A DNA stretch of 64,000 nt from Cyclina sinensis (Eukaryota; Mollusca; Bivalvia; Venerida; Veneridae). Below are positions 27,601 through 42,600 of this stretch, one piece after another. The stretch is from contig JAAONU010000003.1 in assembly GCA_012932295.1 (NCBI GenBank), forward strand, positions 24,600,361 to 24,664,360, read 5' to 3'. A program made the translations under genes and the position numbers. The notes beneath the pieces were generated by a model that saw only the letters and a program-made list of their open reading frames with translations, did no database searches and was not told where the DNA came from. Every line of letters begins with the position of its first letter. The stretch's first letter is position 1.

Positions 27601-30600
27601 TAATGGCAGGATGAAGTAAGTAGTTAAAATGTATGCTTCTTTATCAAATGACAAGCACTGTTTTAATATAATACTGTTATGTACATGTATTTCTTTATAT
27701 TACACAGGTGTATTTAAATTTATTATAATACAGTTGTTCTATTTCAAGGAGTTCAATTTCAGTTTTGTTCAATAAATACTGATATTTAGCCAACTTTCTT
27801 GGCAGATACTTTGCCATAGCCCTTTTTTGAGTGTAAATAAACTGAATAAAGCTACAGAAAAACCCATCTTAAAGCAGATTTGGTCATATGATAAAACAAG
27901 AGCGATCAGTGATCACATGTGTCACCTGATGATAGCCAATTAAGGCTTTAGCTGTTGTATTGAGGGGTGATTGGACAATTTGTTGGAAATGTAAACTGAG
28001 GTAACGATCAATCAAGAAACATTTCATTCAAATTGCATTAGTAGTAAAAGAGAAGTAATCCAGACAAACTTTAGAAATAAAAATCATTAAAGGGCCATAA
28101 CTTTGACAAAAATCATTGAACTGAAAAATGCCAATGATATGCTTAACTAGACTTGGTACTGATCATTCCTGTAAAGTTTGGATGGAATTGCACCAGCAGT
28201 TTTTGAGGAGTAGTCCGGAGTAGTTTTGTGACAGAAGGACAGACGAATGGACAGACAGACAGACAGACAGAAGATGAAGAAGTGATTCCTTTATGTCGAG
28301 GCTCCTTTGTAGCATGTTGCAGCTACTGTGTAGCAGGTGACACAAAATCATTAATGGGAACTCAAATAAAAGTTAACATGAAATGATCCTGAATATATAC
28401 TATGCTGGAAAGGCTATGCTAAGGGGAACAACTGCACTCTAGAAAACACCTGCACTGGTATGGATTGCCTCTCTTAGTTGCTTCTGACAGAGTAGACTTC
28501 AAATTGACAGGTTCAGATACCTTACATATTAATGGATACTTTTTTCCTCTGAAGATTTGCCATTTACATGTTAAGCTTTTCATGTCTCAAAGAGCCAATG
28601 AACAACAAAAATCTGTACAATACCTACCTTCATCACAACTTACCAGGTAATCTATGTTGTCGTAACCATTGGCAACAAAAGCATTCTCATACTGTCCCAT
28701 ATCTATAGATTCCAACCAGTCTCCAATACTAAGTATCTGCCCTGAAATCACAATACCAAGACCTTTATGTCTGAATGAAAACCAAAGTCCCTTGTATCAG
28801 TGCTATACACTGGAAATGTAAAAGAACCTAGATTCTCTGGAATGTGATGCTTTTTGCATCTTTGCACTATCCCCCACAACCTAAAATAGCTAAACTCTTC
28901 AGGGGTGTCGATAAACTAGAACAGACAGATGCATTAGGGAATCATTTCTTTGACTAAGATGCCGAAAGCATTGCTTTTTTTCAAATTGCATTGCTTGAAC
29001 AGGGAAATGTTCAAATGCAATACAGATCATCTATTTATCTGATGCAGTGCATCTTTCTATTACACCAGGAAGTTTAATTGAAAATAAGCTTAAAAGAATC
29101 TAATGATATCGGATTTTGATTATTTTTCTGGAAAACATAAAATTCATCACAATATGACAACAGTTAAATGTAAATCAAGTGAACCAAGACTCTTGATGCA
29201 TATTTTCTTTTTTTATAAAACATATATTATTGATAATCAACAAGAGTTAATTCCCCCACTGGGAAGAAGTTACCTGAAGGTTGTACTTTCATACATTTTA
29301 CTTGGTGAGAGGAAATCCTTAAAAAGTTTTATAGTTATGGTCATGCTGAGTACAGTTTTCGAGTAAGTGGAAAAAGAATAAGGCTTTTGGAGTAATGCTC
29401 TGGAAAAATTTTTTTCAAGTAAATCTGTTAAAGGGGAAAAACTCTAAAAGTAGGCAAGGTAGAGTTATTGTTCTTGCACATTGCACTTCCTCCCAATAAG
29501 CTCTGTCAGTGTATGAAGTTTGAAGAAAATTGCTCAGGTACTTTTGGAGTTATGCTCTGGACAAAATTGGGACAGACACACGGACGGAGACCATTTCTAA
29601 TATCCCCTTCGCCTTTGGCGGGGGGATAAAAAAATAACAAAAAAAACTATATTCTCTTGTTCAGCTTACTATTTTTTTCATTTTTTTTTATTTTTTTTTA
29701 ATATGGGAGAAAATTTTCCCAGATAGACATATGAATCCAAAATTTATTCTTAAGCACACAATTTTTGTAATATCTTTTAGACACACCTCTTCTACTTTAG
29801 GTGGAAAAATGGTGAGAGATTTAGACTCATGCAAAATTACTCTGAATATATAAAATCTACCAAGACATTATGAAATTCTTTCAAATATACTGGTAAGTTA
29901 GTAAAATATGAACCAAACCCAGAAAAAGACATGTAAACCAAGATAAAACATTGCCAACAGAAGACACAGATTCTGCTAGAAAGCGCAAACTTTAATCTTT
30001 TTAACATTTCATTTGTGACCAAATGCATTCATAATTTGTTTGACTTGGTGTAGTCCAATGCCAAGTCCTTGACATAAACTATTCTATTGTAATGCAAGCA
30101 AAAAAAACCAAAAAGTATTATTGTTTAAATAATATATAAAATGCTGTAATATACAGCTATTTATCAAAAACTTTTCTGACATTTTATGTACAAGATGTAT
30201 TATTAAAATCTTACACTGGTTGCCAGTACAGACAGGAATAAACAGCTCGAGGATAAGTGTTTAAGGCAGTAACTAGGCTCTGCCAAGCTGTTGCTAAACA
30301 GTTACCCAAGAGCTGGATATTCCCATCTGTACCAGCAATTAGTGTCTGAATCTTTTTCTTGCATATCACAAACACATTAAAATTCGGAAGAAAATAATGA
30401 AAAACTTTTATTCAGCACTATTTTTTTAAAGTAGATTATGAATTTACAACTTCATTCATAACGGAGTGATGTCATTTAAAGCATACGACTTATCTTACAT
30501 GGGGGTGGTAAGATGGGTTTTTCTAGCACCGGTGTCAACAGTAGAATATCGTGTCTGGTATGCAAGAAAAAATAGCAATTCTACCCCCTTGACTGTCAGA

Positions 30601-33600
30601 TAGCTTTACTGGTGATGTGGCAGAGTGCCTGCAATTAGAACTTTGAGCTCTGAGCTCAAATCCAGCTCCCACCTACTGACTGTAATTGGGGTGTTTCACA
30701 CTCTTTCTTTTGTCTAGATTTGGTTCAGAAATATTTTGAGAAATCGACAAACTACTCTCAAAGAAAGTGCACAATACTCAGCAGATACCTTGAAACAATT
30801 TGGTGAAACCTGGCTGCAAATCACGCACAAACACACTTTCTCGTGCAATGTCAGCCCCGAAGGATGCCATTACTTCCCGAATCTATAGAAAAAGAGTCTA
30901 AAAGTGAAAATATTAAGAAAAGACTACAGATAATCAAGATGCTTCAGAAGCATGCTGAGTACAAGTCACATGACCAATCTAGGTGACAGGGATGTTTGCA
31001 TGTCCAGGTGATGAAAATACTAAAATATTATTATAATTTTGAATCATAGTCTCATCAATACTCAAGGTGACTGCAATGCTTGCATGTTTGTTGCTGAGTT
31101 AATGTCGCATGACAAATCACAGTGTAAAAGATGCTTTCATCTTAAGGTGCTGAAGGTGAATCAGATCTGATGCCATACAAAGATCACATGACCAAATTCC
31201 GAAATGAAGATGCTTAGTTACCATATGATAGTTTTCACAGTCAAGCTATGGTAAAAGTCTTCTTAAACAGGTAACAAACACAACTTTTTCTTAAAATTAT
31301 TTTAAAAGCTTTTATCAGGCTAGATGTTTTTGTGCATATAAAACTTCAGCAAGGGAATGACCAAAGAACTACAATGGAGTTTTCTAGAAGTGTTTGACCG
31401 TTGACTAGATATTAAGCGTAACGTTTCTTTTTATCTTTAAAGATATTCAGAGCTCTGTCAGTTTCTTTAAAAGAACAATGAGTTACTGCCCTTTGTACCA
31501 TTCAAAACCAGTAACAGGGTGTGAACAAAATGACATATTCTGGCTGAAAGTGTACTGAGGGTTTCATTTCACATTCTGAAATGCTACCAGGAAATAATTA
31601 GTCATGCAAAATGCACCATGCACAGGTCTGATATTCACATCATCCACAGGTCCAACTATAATCACTGCTGACTACCTTGTTCTCTCCTTTCAAGGAGAGT
31701 GTCCATGTAGGCCTCAAAGGCCACATTTAATTCCTCCTCGCTTGGCGAGTGTGTTGGTGAAGCAAAGGAAGTCAAGTTTCCTCCAAAACTTGACATTATA
31801 TCTGCTATCTGAAAATTGTCATAACATTTATACAGGTAAAATTAAAGTAATGATACTGATTTTAATGTAAAGTTATAGTTCTAGTTTTTAACTGAAAGCA
31901 TTAATACCCGAGCACCATAATTGTGTCTCCGAGCACAAGCAAGGCATTCCTCAAAATATACTACTCTGTTACTTCCATAAAACAAAAAACAAAAAAAGCT
32001 TGTTTTGTTAAAGGCATTCAGAAGTCAAATAAAATTTGCTAGATATAGGCAATAACACCTTAATTTTTTTATCCTAGTATCAGCATTGAATAAAAACAAT
32101 AAAATCCTTGAAAACAAAAATGAACTAGATGGACAATAAAAATATGTAAAGGAATCCTTAAATAATGAAACAAACCTTCTCCCATTCTTCTGAGTCGTCG
32201 AACGATGTAGCATCTGAGGCTGAAGCCCGCTTCGCCACTTCTACATCAATTGACTCCATCACCTGGTCAATGTCTATATCTTCTTCCTTCTCCATGGCTG
32301 CAGGTTTTACTGACTTTGGCTCATGAATTCGGGCTTGACTTTTCTGGATAACCTCATTGTAGAATTTAGTACGTCCTTTACATGGGTTGCCTACTGTTGA
32401 TCCTCTCAATAGACCTGAAACACAAATGTCAATAGTGAAAATACAACATAAAAAAACATAGAAAAAGAAGATCTACATCAACATATTACAAGCCCATGTA
32501 TTTCATAATCCAACAGATGAACTGACATCAATCCAAAACACCACTGAAGTTCAGTGGGTGGAACAGCCACTGAAGAACACATTGTTCACTTACTGAAACG
32601 TCAAAAATCCACACTTTTCCCTTCTTTTACAGCTATGTGTCTTTACTATGTATAGAAAATAAATGTAAATGTAAGGAATAAACTGCACAACCTTGTTGTT
32701 TTATCATGTATTAAATACACTGGGTCAATTCAAAGTGTTGCATGAGTCCTTTCGACTTCATCCCCTTTGAACTGCCGCCAAATTTTTTCATAAACCAATA
32801 AAACATCAAAATGTGCTCTTTATTCCTTAACGGTTTATTGAATAGCCTTTCCTTGAAGCTACAAAATCTTAAACTCTGAATCATTTTAATCATACAAAGT
32901 AAGCACATAAGAAAGCCTCAACATACAAAAATGAGTAGGAAATATTTGAACTGCTTAACTGTACTCAGCAGCTGGAAATTTGCACTCTATTTATGTGCAC
33001 TTGTTCTTCTAATTCGCAATCTGAAGGAATTTTCTTGAAACTAGCACCTGGCTGATACACAATTTTAAGCATATCACAATTCTAAGTATCTCACAATTTT
33101 AAGTATCTTTCTGATTCTCAAAACTTCATTTAGAAAAGCTTTTGCTAGCATTTTAGGCGTATTCACATAATCAATGCATTGAATTGATGTAAAAATGGAT
33201 ATTCTTTAAAGGTACCCTAAAAACTTCACTTGAATATTTATTTTAATATGATCTTAGACGACTTAAACTCAGCAACCAAAATTTGGTCGGAACTTTCACC
33301 ACAGAAAAGGTACTTTCTATGTTGTACGCGGCTGCGAGATACTGACCCATAAAAAAAAATTACACAATATCTCGACTTGCGTACAACTAGTTGGACTACT
33401 TCCATGCAAAAAAAACCCTGAAACTATCAGCAAACATTTACAAATTTTCCATGTCTCTGACCTGTAGTCAGAAGGTATTGTATTTTCTTTCATCAAACAT
33501 AATATTTCTAATAGCAGTAACAATAAGTAAAAGGTCAAAAATAACAAAAACATGCAAAAACAAGGCCTAACTTTAGCTGGAATGTCAGAATTATAGACAC

Positions 33601-36600
33601 AACATCAAGGTAAGAGAGCTAACTGTAGGAGATTTGTAAAGAAACATGAAAATCATTTTAGGCAAGGGAGTCTCTTATTGATAGATTTTTTAACATCAAT
33701 ACAAGGGAGGTAACTTGGATAAGAGTGTAATACAGTCTAATCTGGATAGTTGGTTTTTTGTTGGATTTTTCTTTAATAAAAGGGAGGTAACTTAGACAAG
33801 AATGTGCAGAATCATTAAATATAATATTATGTTAGTGAGCCTACTATGGATGGAATTTTAAAAATATTTGGGGAAATACATGTCAGGAAAGTTAACTGTG
33901 ATTGGAATGCAAAGAATCATGGCTGTCATTCATCAGAGCATAGGTAACTGACACAAATAATTGCAGATGTATGTCTGTCTTCTCAAATCAATTTACAACC
34001 AGGCAGGGGAAAATAAACAGGATGAATAAAGGGCTAAAAAGTCAGGAGACTGCTTAAATTGAGTTTGAAATGTTTGTATCTTAAGCAGTTTGTTTACAAA
34101 ATTAGAAAATAATGGAATCAGAGAGTAAATCTGTACACTCATAGAAGTGTCTCTTAAGCCTAGGAGGTTGGCCCTTTCAGTAGGGGTGACACTATAATAA
34201 ACAAGCACTTTACTTTACTTTAATAACAGAATAATATTATTCATAATATAATTATTGAATGAAATTAGCTTTCGATTCACAAAACTTAGCAGTGTAGTTG
34301 CATTATACCAAAAACAAAAAGACTCAAGCCAAGTTAGTATAACTTGCAAGCTCAAGTCTGATGTTGTCTGTAGAAAATTAACAATATGTCTGAATTAAAC
34401 AACTAAGGCAATTTTCATGACTTTTACATTACAATGAACACATGCTTCCATCATTACAATGAACACATGCTTCCATCATTACAATGAACACATGCTTCCA
34501 TCATTACAATGAACACATGCTTCCATCGACATTCCTTAAAATCATTTTCTTGTTACAAAACAGAACCAGTTGGCAGATTTCGTCATAAAGATCTCAGCAG
34601 TTGGCCTATGATAGCATCAGACATGTTTCACAGTAATAAACCCCTCAAAATCTCACATGCACTGATGGGGAGTCTATGATAACATACAAACAAGATATTT
34701 ACGTTCTCAGCAAATGTTCTTCAGTCCAACTAGGCTACTGCTTTTAAACTAAGTTTTTATCCCTTATAATATACCTACAAGTCTTCTGAATGTCTTAACA
34801 AGCATACCAAAATCCCAATTAATATCAGAGTTCATTTAACACAGACTACTATTTTCAGGTGCCATCCATTGTATTTCAGTTTCAACACTTAAAAGCAGAT
34901 TTCTTTTTACGAAGTACCCGCGGCAATAGGACCCTGAACACTTTGGACCCATACTATACTAAATTTCTTAAATAAACTTGCCAATCATTAAACTTGGGCA
35001 GATCTAGTTTTCATAATTTTAATGGGTTTTACCTAAACACTTACTGATTTAAAAAACTGTTAACTGTCAGTTTCAGATAAGCAACGGTTGCATCTGACTG
35101 TATGGTTTGAATGGTATACCCAAGATCTCTATGTCATGAGGTAATTATGGTCTTGGTTTCTGTAACCTTTAACCATTAGGCCACACAGGCAGACTCTAAC
35201 ATAAATTGTGTCTATATACAAGATGGTTGCCCAGCCCTTTACTTACACTTCCACCTTTGTCACAAAGAGCAGGTGTCTATAACTTGGTTTTTACTTCTTT
35301 AGTGACAACATGAACAAAACTTGATTGACTTATCTAAACACAAGATTCATATAATGCTTTACAAGGTCTATGACCATACCTCTACACTTACTGGTCTATA
35401 GCCACTCATTATTTCCTAAGTGAATATCTTTGCATGTTGCTGGCATTCCGGTAAAGACTATCTAAGTGAAATATACTATTACTTACAGGGATATCTAAGT
35501 CTTGTGTAAAAACTATTGTGACAGATAGATGTTAAGTTGGTAGAACAAAAACCTAAAATACCAAAGACTAGCTACATTAAGTCTTGAGTTTGTCTTGTAT
35601 ATCTCCAAAATTATGTCAAGCAACAGAGCATGAAATTTTCCACCCTCATTAAAATTGGACTACTTTATGAGAAATGAAATACATTTATGAAAAGAAAGAT
35701 GCTTCGTCATTTCTTCATAGACAGAAGAAAGTTTTACTTTGAACTATTTGTAAGGAAATTATTCAAACAGTAAACTTTAAACATTGGTTTGAACATTTAT
35801 CAAAGCCTTTGATTGAAAATACAGGAAATGCAACAAATACTGAGCTTTAATCTTGTAACATATAAGAGCATTGTGTATGCATGACAGAGTACTGAGCAAC
35901 AATTTCAAACTCAGCTGAGTTACATTACAATCTTCTCCACTAAAAATAACAATATCTTCCTTTAATCTATGTCATTTTAAAAAAACAGAATAATTCTAAT
36001 CACAACATAAAGATATTTAAGTTCCTGATTGTTGTACTGTCCATTCTTTATTGCAAATAAAAAACCATAACCCCATTTATTTTCCAAAATTTTCATTCAA
36101 ATGGAGAAAACTAATCAGCATTTAGAGCGGTATATAACTTGAAAACTTCCCTACCTTATGGCTGTGAAGTTCCTATATACAATGACCAGACTGCAATATT
36201 ATTATGTGTGTGCAAGCCAGTCACACTCTGTACTGGTCACTTAAAGGCATAGAAAGTTGCAGCACAATGGGGGACATTAGTGGATTATCTACCCTGAATA
36301 TTACATTGGTCCTTCCATTTGGATTCCTCTGCTTTTATCGCTATTTTCTCTTTTGGTATGGTGATAATCAAACCTAATTATTTGCAATAGTGGTAGTCAG
36401 ATAACACATTAAGTTTAGCAACATCTTTTGTTAACACCATTATCTTTGTTTTTTTGTAATCCTAATTTTTTATTTCATATATAAGTGACAATTTTCACAA
36501 GTAAAAGTCAAGACCATCACATTAAGAAACAAGGATAAAGTCAGAAGATACCAACTGAAAGGACCAATGTGCTATTTGGGGTACCTTTGATGTTATCTGA

Positions 36601-39600
36601 GTAAGGGAGATAATTTGTTATCAGGAATGTCCCTCATAGAAAATTGATATTTAATTAAACTACTGGGTAATATTTATTGAATAATACAATTTCATCCAAG
36701 TAACAATATATACTGGAGCATCTCTATGGCAACAGATTTAACTCACTAAACACATCAGCAGTCCAAGTGGAATTTAATATGTAATGTAAATTTCCAAGAA
36801 AATTTTGTGAGCTTGCAAGATACTTAAGTGCCCTTATTTCTTTGTAAGCAAGATTTTAGACATCCAAATGAAATAACTTTATCAAATTTGGAATGTGCAC
36901 TGTCAGGATATAACCTTCGTCTCTAATGGATTTGAAACACAAATAACCAACTAGAATACAAAAGTGAATTTCTAAGAAAAACATGTAAAACACTATTTAG
37001 GACTTCATTAAAGTAACATACTGGACTGTCCCAATTTTATTTTAGAAACATTAAATTGACAATTAACTAAACTGGAACAATCTCAGTCAGTCAGGATGTA
37101 CCTCTTTATAATAATCCCACATCTTGACCACAAAACAGGAAATTCTTTCAGCTATATTACAGGGTGAAGTAATGGTCCTGCTTTTTGTTCCTGATACAAT
37201 TTACAAAATCAAGAATTATGTAATATACAAAAGAGCTATATAAACTGATTTCAAGGTTATCGGTATTCATGAGAGCTGAATTCGATCATTCTTTTTAAAG
37301 CCTATCCCAAACTGAATTAACACAGAAGGAAATTTACAGCCAGACATACCAATGACAAACCTAAATGTAACATTCTTTGCCTAGGTATAAAATACTTTTG
37401 TGGTGGTGCTTTCAAACCATTATATTCCATGTTTTACCTGTAACACACCCTCCTCTACCCCTACTCCCTAAAATAACAACAAAAACAGAATTACTTGTTT
37501 TACAGGGATAATTAACTAATAATCAAAATTACACACAGAAAACAGAATTCAAGGCTTAGCCTAAATTATCAGTTAAACAGAACCAGAAGCAATGTCTGTA
37601 AAGATTTCCAGTCAATCACTTTCAGACAGACATATAAATCTTTTCTCATAAACAGCTGGCTTATAATTATGTCTACCCAATTGTAAATATATTGTAAAAC
37701 ATATGCTCCATAAATTCCACAAATAGGCCAACCTTTAACAAAGTTTCTACAACAAACCTTTTCAAACTTCAGCTATGTCAGCTCTAATATACAGTTTTTT
37801 AATTTCATATTCATGCTCCTATAATTTTAAAAGATCCCTTACAAAACCTCTACAGAACCCTCTATACCCTTTTACACCTCTACTTCTCTAAATCCCTGAT
37901 TCTCTGATTTGTATAAATTCAACCTTCAACAACTGTGTCAGGGCCCAGTGGTCTAGAGCACGTGTTTACCTTGTCATTCATAAACTAACAGCACCAGAGT
38001 TTGAATCCCATGGCAACCATGACTTCTTATGATGAACTGAATTTTTGTGTTGCAGATGGAAATTAGTAAGACTTTATTCTTGTAGTCTATGCCCTCTTCC
38101 CTACTTCAGTTACCCCTTCTCCTTAGTTTCAACATTGCTGCTTACTTCCTACAAGTATACCACTGAATGTTTACTTGCTGTACCCTTACATTATTATTAT
38201 GACCCTATCCTCTTAACTTCTATATAATCTTAAACTCTAACCACAGTCCTCTCACCTTTAGGACCCTTAAGTTCTCATAACACTATTTATTTAAACTTCC
38301 ATACCAAGTCCTCTGGCACACATTACATGCTAAAATACATGTTTTTCCCTTAAGAAAAGGCTATCTCTTGATGCTAAACTAAAACCAAGTCAGCAAATCA
38401 TTTTCATAGCAACAGCCTCATTACCTCTACCATGCCAAGAATGCATAAAGTCAAATGGCAGCTCTGATAGCTTTGGTCAGAACATGGAGAAAATGTAATA
38501 AACAGCAGGGGAAATGACAACTTGGTCCAGCAATAAATGGCCTGACAGACATCCAGTGATAACAGAGAATACCTAGGGTATATTTACAACCTCTATCATC
38601 AGAACAACAGGTAAAAATCATTAAGTTTTTCCTGGCTTCTACTTTTTTCAATGTGCCAAAGACATTTATTTAAGTGCAGACCTAAGACATTTTATGAGCA
38701 TTCTGTAAATAGTATAAGCAAGCATCCTTTCACTAACAATGAATTTTAAATAAGTTAAAAAAGAAGTGACCATCTTCTAGAGTGATCAAAGTATTATGTT
38801 ATTGAATGTTTCATGTTCATTTCATGAAACTAAACATCCCAGAAAACTATTTGCATTACTGTGATCTCATCATTGACAAAACTTCAACAGTGTCTTCACA
38901 CTCTGATTAAAAGCTAGGTAACATTTGAAAACAAGAGGGCCATGATGGCCCTGGATTGCTCACCTGAGTACTTTGCTTGAGGGTCTACCGTTAAGCAAAC
39001 ATCAGATGCAACATTAAATTTTCTATTGAAGATATTCAAAGATCTCATATTTTATACAAAAAAATCCATAGGGCAGAGGCAATTTCTTGACAGCTTGTGT
39101 GGAGATGTAATTGAAGCCATATATTAAAGAAAACGTGTTTTAAGCTCCAGTGGCAATTTTGTTCAATGGAGCAGAACCGTTTAAGCAATTTTAAAGCAGG
39201 GGTATGTAAGAACATTTCCGTGAAATTTGATGGAAAATTACCTTGCCATTGATGAGGAGATGCTGTTTGATTTCTTTTCTATTTTTAGCTTTTGCAGCCC
39301 TTATGTGCAATGGAGCGAAACAGTTTAAGCAATTTTAGAAAAGGGCAATATAAGGAACATTTCTGTCAAATTTGTTTTAAAAATGGTTTTGGAGGAGATG
39401 TCATTTGAAGACAAATACTGACGAAAATCAATTTTTAGCTCTGGTGGCCATTCTGTTCAATGCAAAGGAACCATTTTAGCAATTTTAATAGAGCAAGCTA
39501 TGTATGGAACATTTCTGTGAAATTTGGTGGAAATTCACCTAGCCATTTAAGAGGAGATGTTGTTTGAATTTTTTTCTATTTTTAGCTTTTGTAGCCCTTA

Positions 39601-42600
39601 TGTGCATTGTATCTCAACGGTCTGAGCAATTTTAGAAAAGGGCATTATAAGGAAGATTTCTGTTAAATTTGATTTAAAATGGCCAATTGGTTTTGGAGGA
39701 GATGTCATTTGAAGCCAAATATTGACGAAAATCTATTTTTAGCTCTGGTGGCCATTTTGTTCAATGCAGCAGAACCATTTTAGCAATTTTGAAAGAGGGC
39801 TATGTAAGGAACATTTCTGTGAAATTTGGTGGAAAATCACCAAACCATTTAGGAGGAGATGTTTTTTTTCTTTTTTTTTCTATTTTTAGCTTTTGCAGCC
39901 CTTATATGCAATGGAGCAGAAAGGTTTGAGCAATTTTAGAAAAGGGCAATATAAGGAACATTTCTGTAAAGTTTGGTTAAAAATAGCTTTGTGGTTTAGG
40001 AGGAGATGTCATTTAAAGTAAAATGTTGACGACAGACGACCTACGCCTGACACAGGGTGATCACAATAGCTTACCCTGAGCATTTGCTCAGGTGAGCTAA
40101 AAAAAAGAGTACAAGCAGTGATTTCCTTCTTTATCAGAACTTGCATTTGCTCAGGTGAGCTAAAAAAAAGAGTACAAGCAGTGATTTCCTTCTTTATCAG
40201 AACTTTCTTCAATAACAAAAAAACCCTGAGTAGTGACACTCAAATCCTCTTATGACACAGACACATTTGCCAAAATGTATACCTTCTAAATCTCAGTCTT
40301 CCTGAACAACTGAAAATTTCTTTGCAATATATCTTGCCCCATCCAGAGCAGGTATGCACAGTCGCTATGGACTTCTGCTTTTCTAATTATTGCTACCTTA
40401 ATATCAACAGATTTCCCGATTGAATTCCAGGCTGCATGCGGCAGATGCAATCTCTATGTACTGAAAGTGGTTTTTACATTCTTTTTACCTGCAAACACTG
40501 TGCAGAGAAAACTGGATGTCTCAGATAAAAAGACTTTTCTCTCTTTTTTTTTTGTTATGTAAGCACTTTTTGCAGGGCTTTGATCAATCTTGAACATAAC
40601 AACTCTATTGCAGTTTAGATAATTCTGTTCCAGAAAAATACAAGCAATTTTCCAGCAACTTCTGCAAGATAGATGCTATTTGTTTCACAAAAAGAATCAC
40701 TAATTAGTAGCACTGGACTCAAACCTGTATCATCTTTGTGTGCTAAAGACTCTTTGCATAGATATAATATATTATTGCAAAATAATGTTCCTCTCTGCAC
40801 AAATGACAACTATACATTAATGTCCCTTGTACAAAAGCTCTCCTAGAATTATTGTATTTGTGCAATTAGTCTTCACAAGAATCCTTTCAATAATACCATT
40901 CCTTGATATAAAAGATAGTTGCATACAGGTGCTCCTTGCATACAGACAATATACATCTGTGCACTTTTCACACCAAGATAATTGCATACAAGCATTCCTT
41001 GCATAAAGACAATATACATCTGTGCTCTTTTCACACAAGATAATTGCATACAAGTGTTCCTTGCAAACAGACAATGTAGATCTGTGCTCTTTTCACACAA
41101 AGATTAATTGCATACAAGCATTCCTTTAATAAAGACAATATACATCTGTGCTCTTTTCACACCAAGATAATTGCATACAAGCATTCCTTGCATAAAGACA
41201 ATATACATCTGTGCTCTTTTCACACAAAGATAATTGCATACAAGCATTCCTTGCATACAGACAATATACATCTGTGCTCTTTTCACACCAAGATAATTGC
41301 ATACAAGCATTCCTTGCATACAGACAATATACAGCTGTGCTCTTTTCACACCAGGCTAATTGCATTATAGTGCTCTTTGCATAAAATTAACTGCAAAAGT
41401 GTGCTCTTTTCATATGGATAATTGCTCAATTAATAATTCTTCAACTGACCTCCAGTGGTTCTTTACTAGGAATACTAGAACAATAATAAAGGGCTCTAAA
41501 AGTTGTTGAAGGATTATTGTACTGCAATAAATGCTCCTCCTATTTGCCTAATGATAATAATACAATCATATATGATTCTGCTTTTAGAAAAGATAATACA
41601 AAATTGAAACAGTTGCTACTCCAATGCATTAGGGTAACTGTCCTGTTGCAAATTTTCCAGCAATTCATATAATAATTTCACACAAAAAAATGTCTTGCTC
41701 CTTGCATAATTGCACAATCATAGTATTTCCTGTGCTCCATGCATAATAAAAAAGCACAATCTTGCCTTTCTGTTCTCCTTGCATAAATAACTGAACAATC
41801 ATAAATTTTCTTGCCCCTTGCATAAGAACAGCTAGCTGCAAAATCAGAAACTTTCCTTCTCCTTGCATCAGAATAATTGCATGCTCACATGTCTTTTTTT
41901 GCATGTTTTCATAGAAATTTACAAAGACTCTAGCATATATCCTAACATTCTATACTTATTTTTATAATGGTTGAAGAGACAGTAATAAGTCATCTTAAAT
42001 AAGATACAGTAAGAATCAATTTTCTGTAATCTAACAAACATTATAAAATGTCTGATAAATCAAGGTTATTCTCATTCTCAGTAATAAAGACCCATTTTTT
42101 TCTCTCTTCTTTTACTGCATTTTATTCTCCCTAGGAAAATAATAAATACAATCAATTTTACTGCATCTAATTTAAATTTATTGTTTTCTGCTTTCTAGAG
42201 AACTGCTGTGCAAGAGTCTATAAACCAACAATTTTATTACATTATTTCGGTAATAAATCTTTCAGGATTTTATGTATGTATTTTGGGGTATATTCTATAT
42301 AGGATACATGATGAACAGTCAATCCCCTTGTAAAAGTGTTCTCCAAAACCAGATACTATTACACTGAAAGCTTAATTTCACTATAATGACCTTTAAATCA
42401 AGTTGCATCATTTTTGGCTAATTTCATTTCGGACATCAATATGATTAGTACATCCCTGTATTGTATATTGTATAAGTTTGTCCCAAAAATCATTAACTGA
42501 TAGAATGAATAATTTTAATAGTAAAACAATGACAGTGACAAATTATGATGTTTTAGATTTAGAACTTACTGTCATTCTTGAATTTTACCTAAAATGTTAC

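Larger units (their letters stand above)
32415..37437. other. Intron upstream of the 32176-32414 exon; repeats only
   Basis: No further exon was recognised. The short minus-strand frame at 32711-32908 (ending [11 protein letters not shown]) has no splice or homology support. The stretch holds a 25-base minisatellite and a SINE, listed separately. Around 33990-34220 a block ending GGGGTGACACTATAATAAAC and (CTTTA)n looks like the end of a dispersed repeat. Confidence 0.5.

Noticed and set aside
32711..32908. Minus-strand frame ending [12 protein letters not shown]
   Set aside because: Not phase-linked to the exon at 32414 and no recognised domain; probably decayed repeat.
40817..41365. Overlapping minus-strand frames with 21-residue repeats
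   Set aside because: They are readings of the 63-bp minisatellite in two frames; period divisible by three explains the openness.
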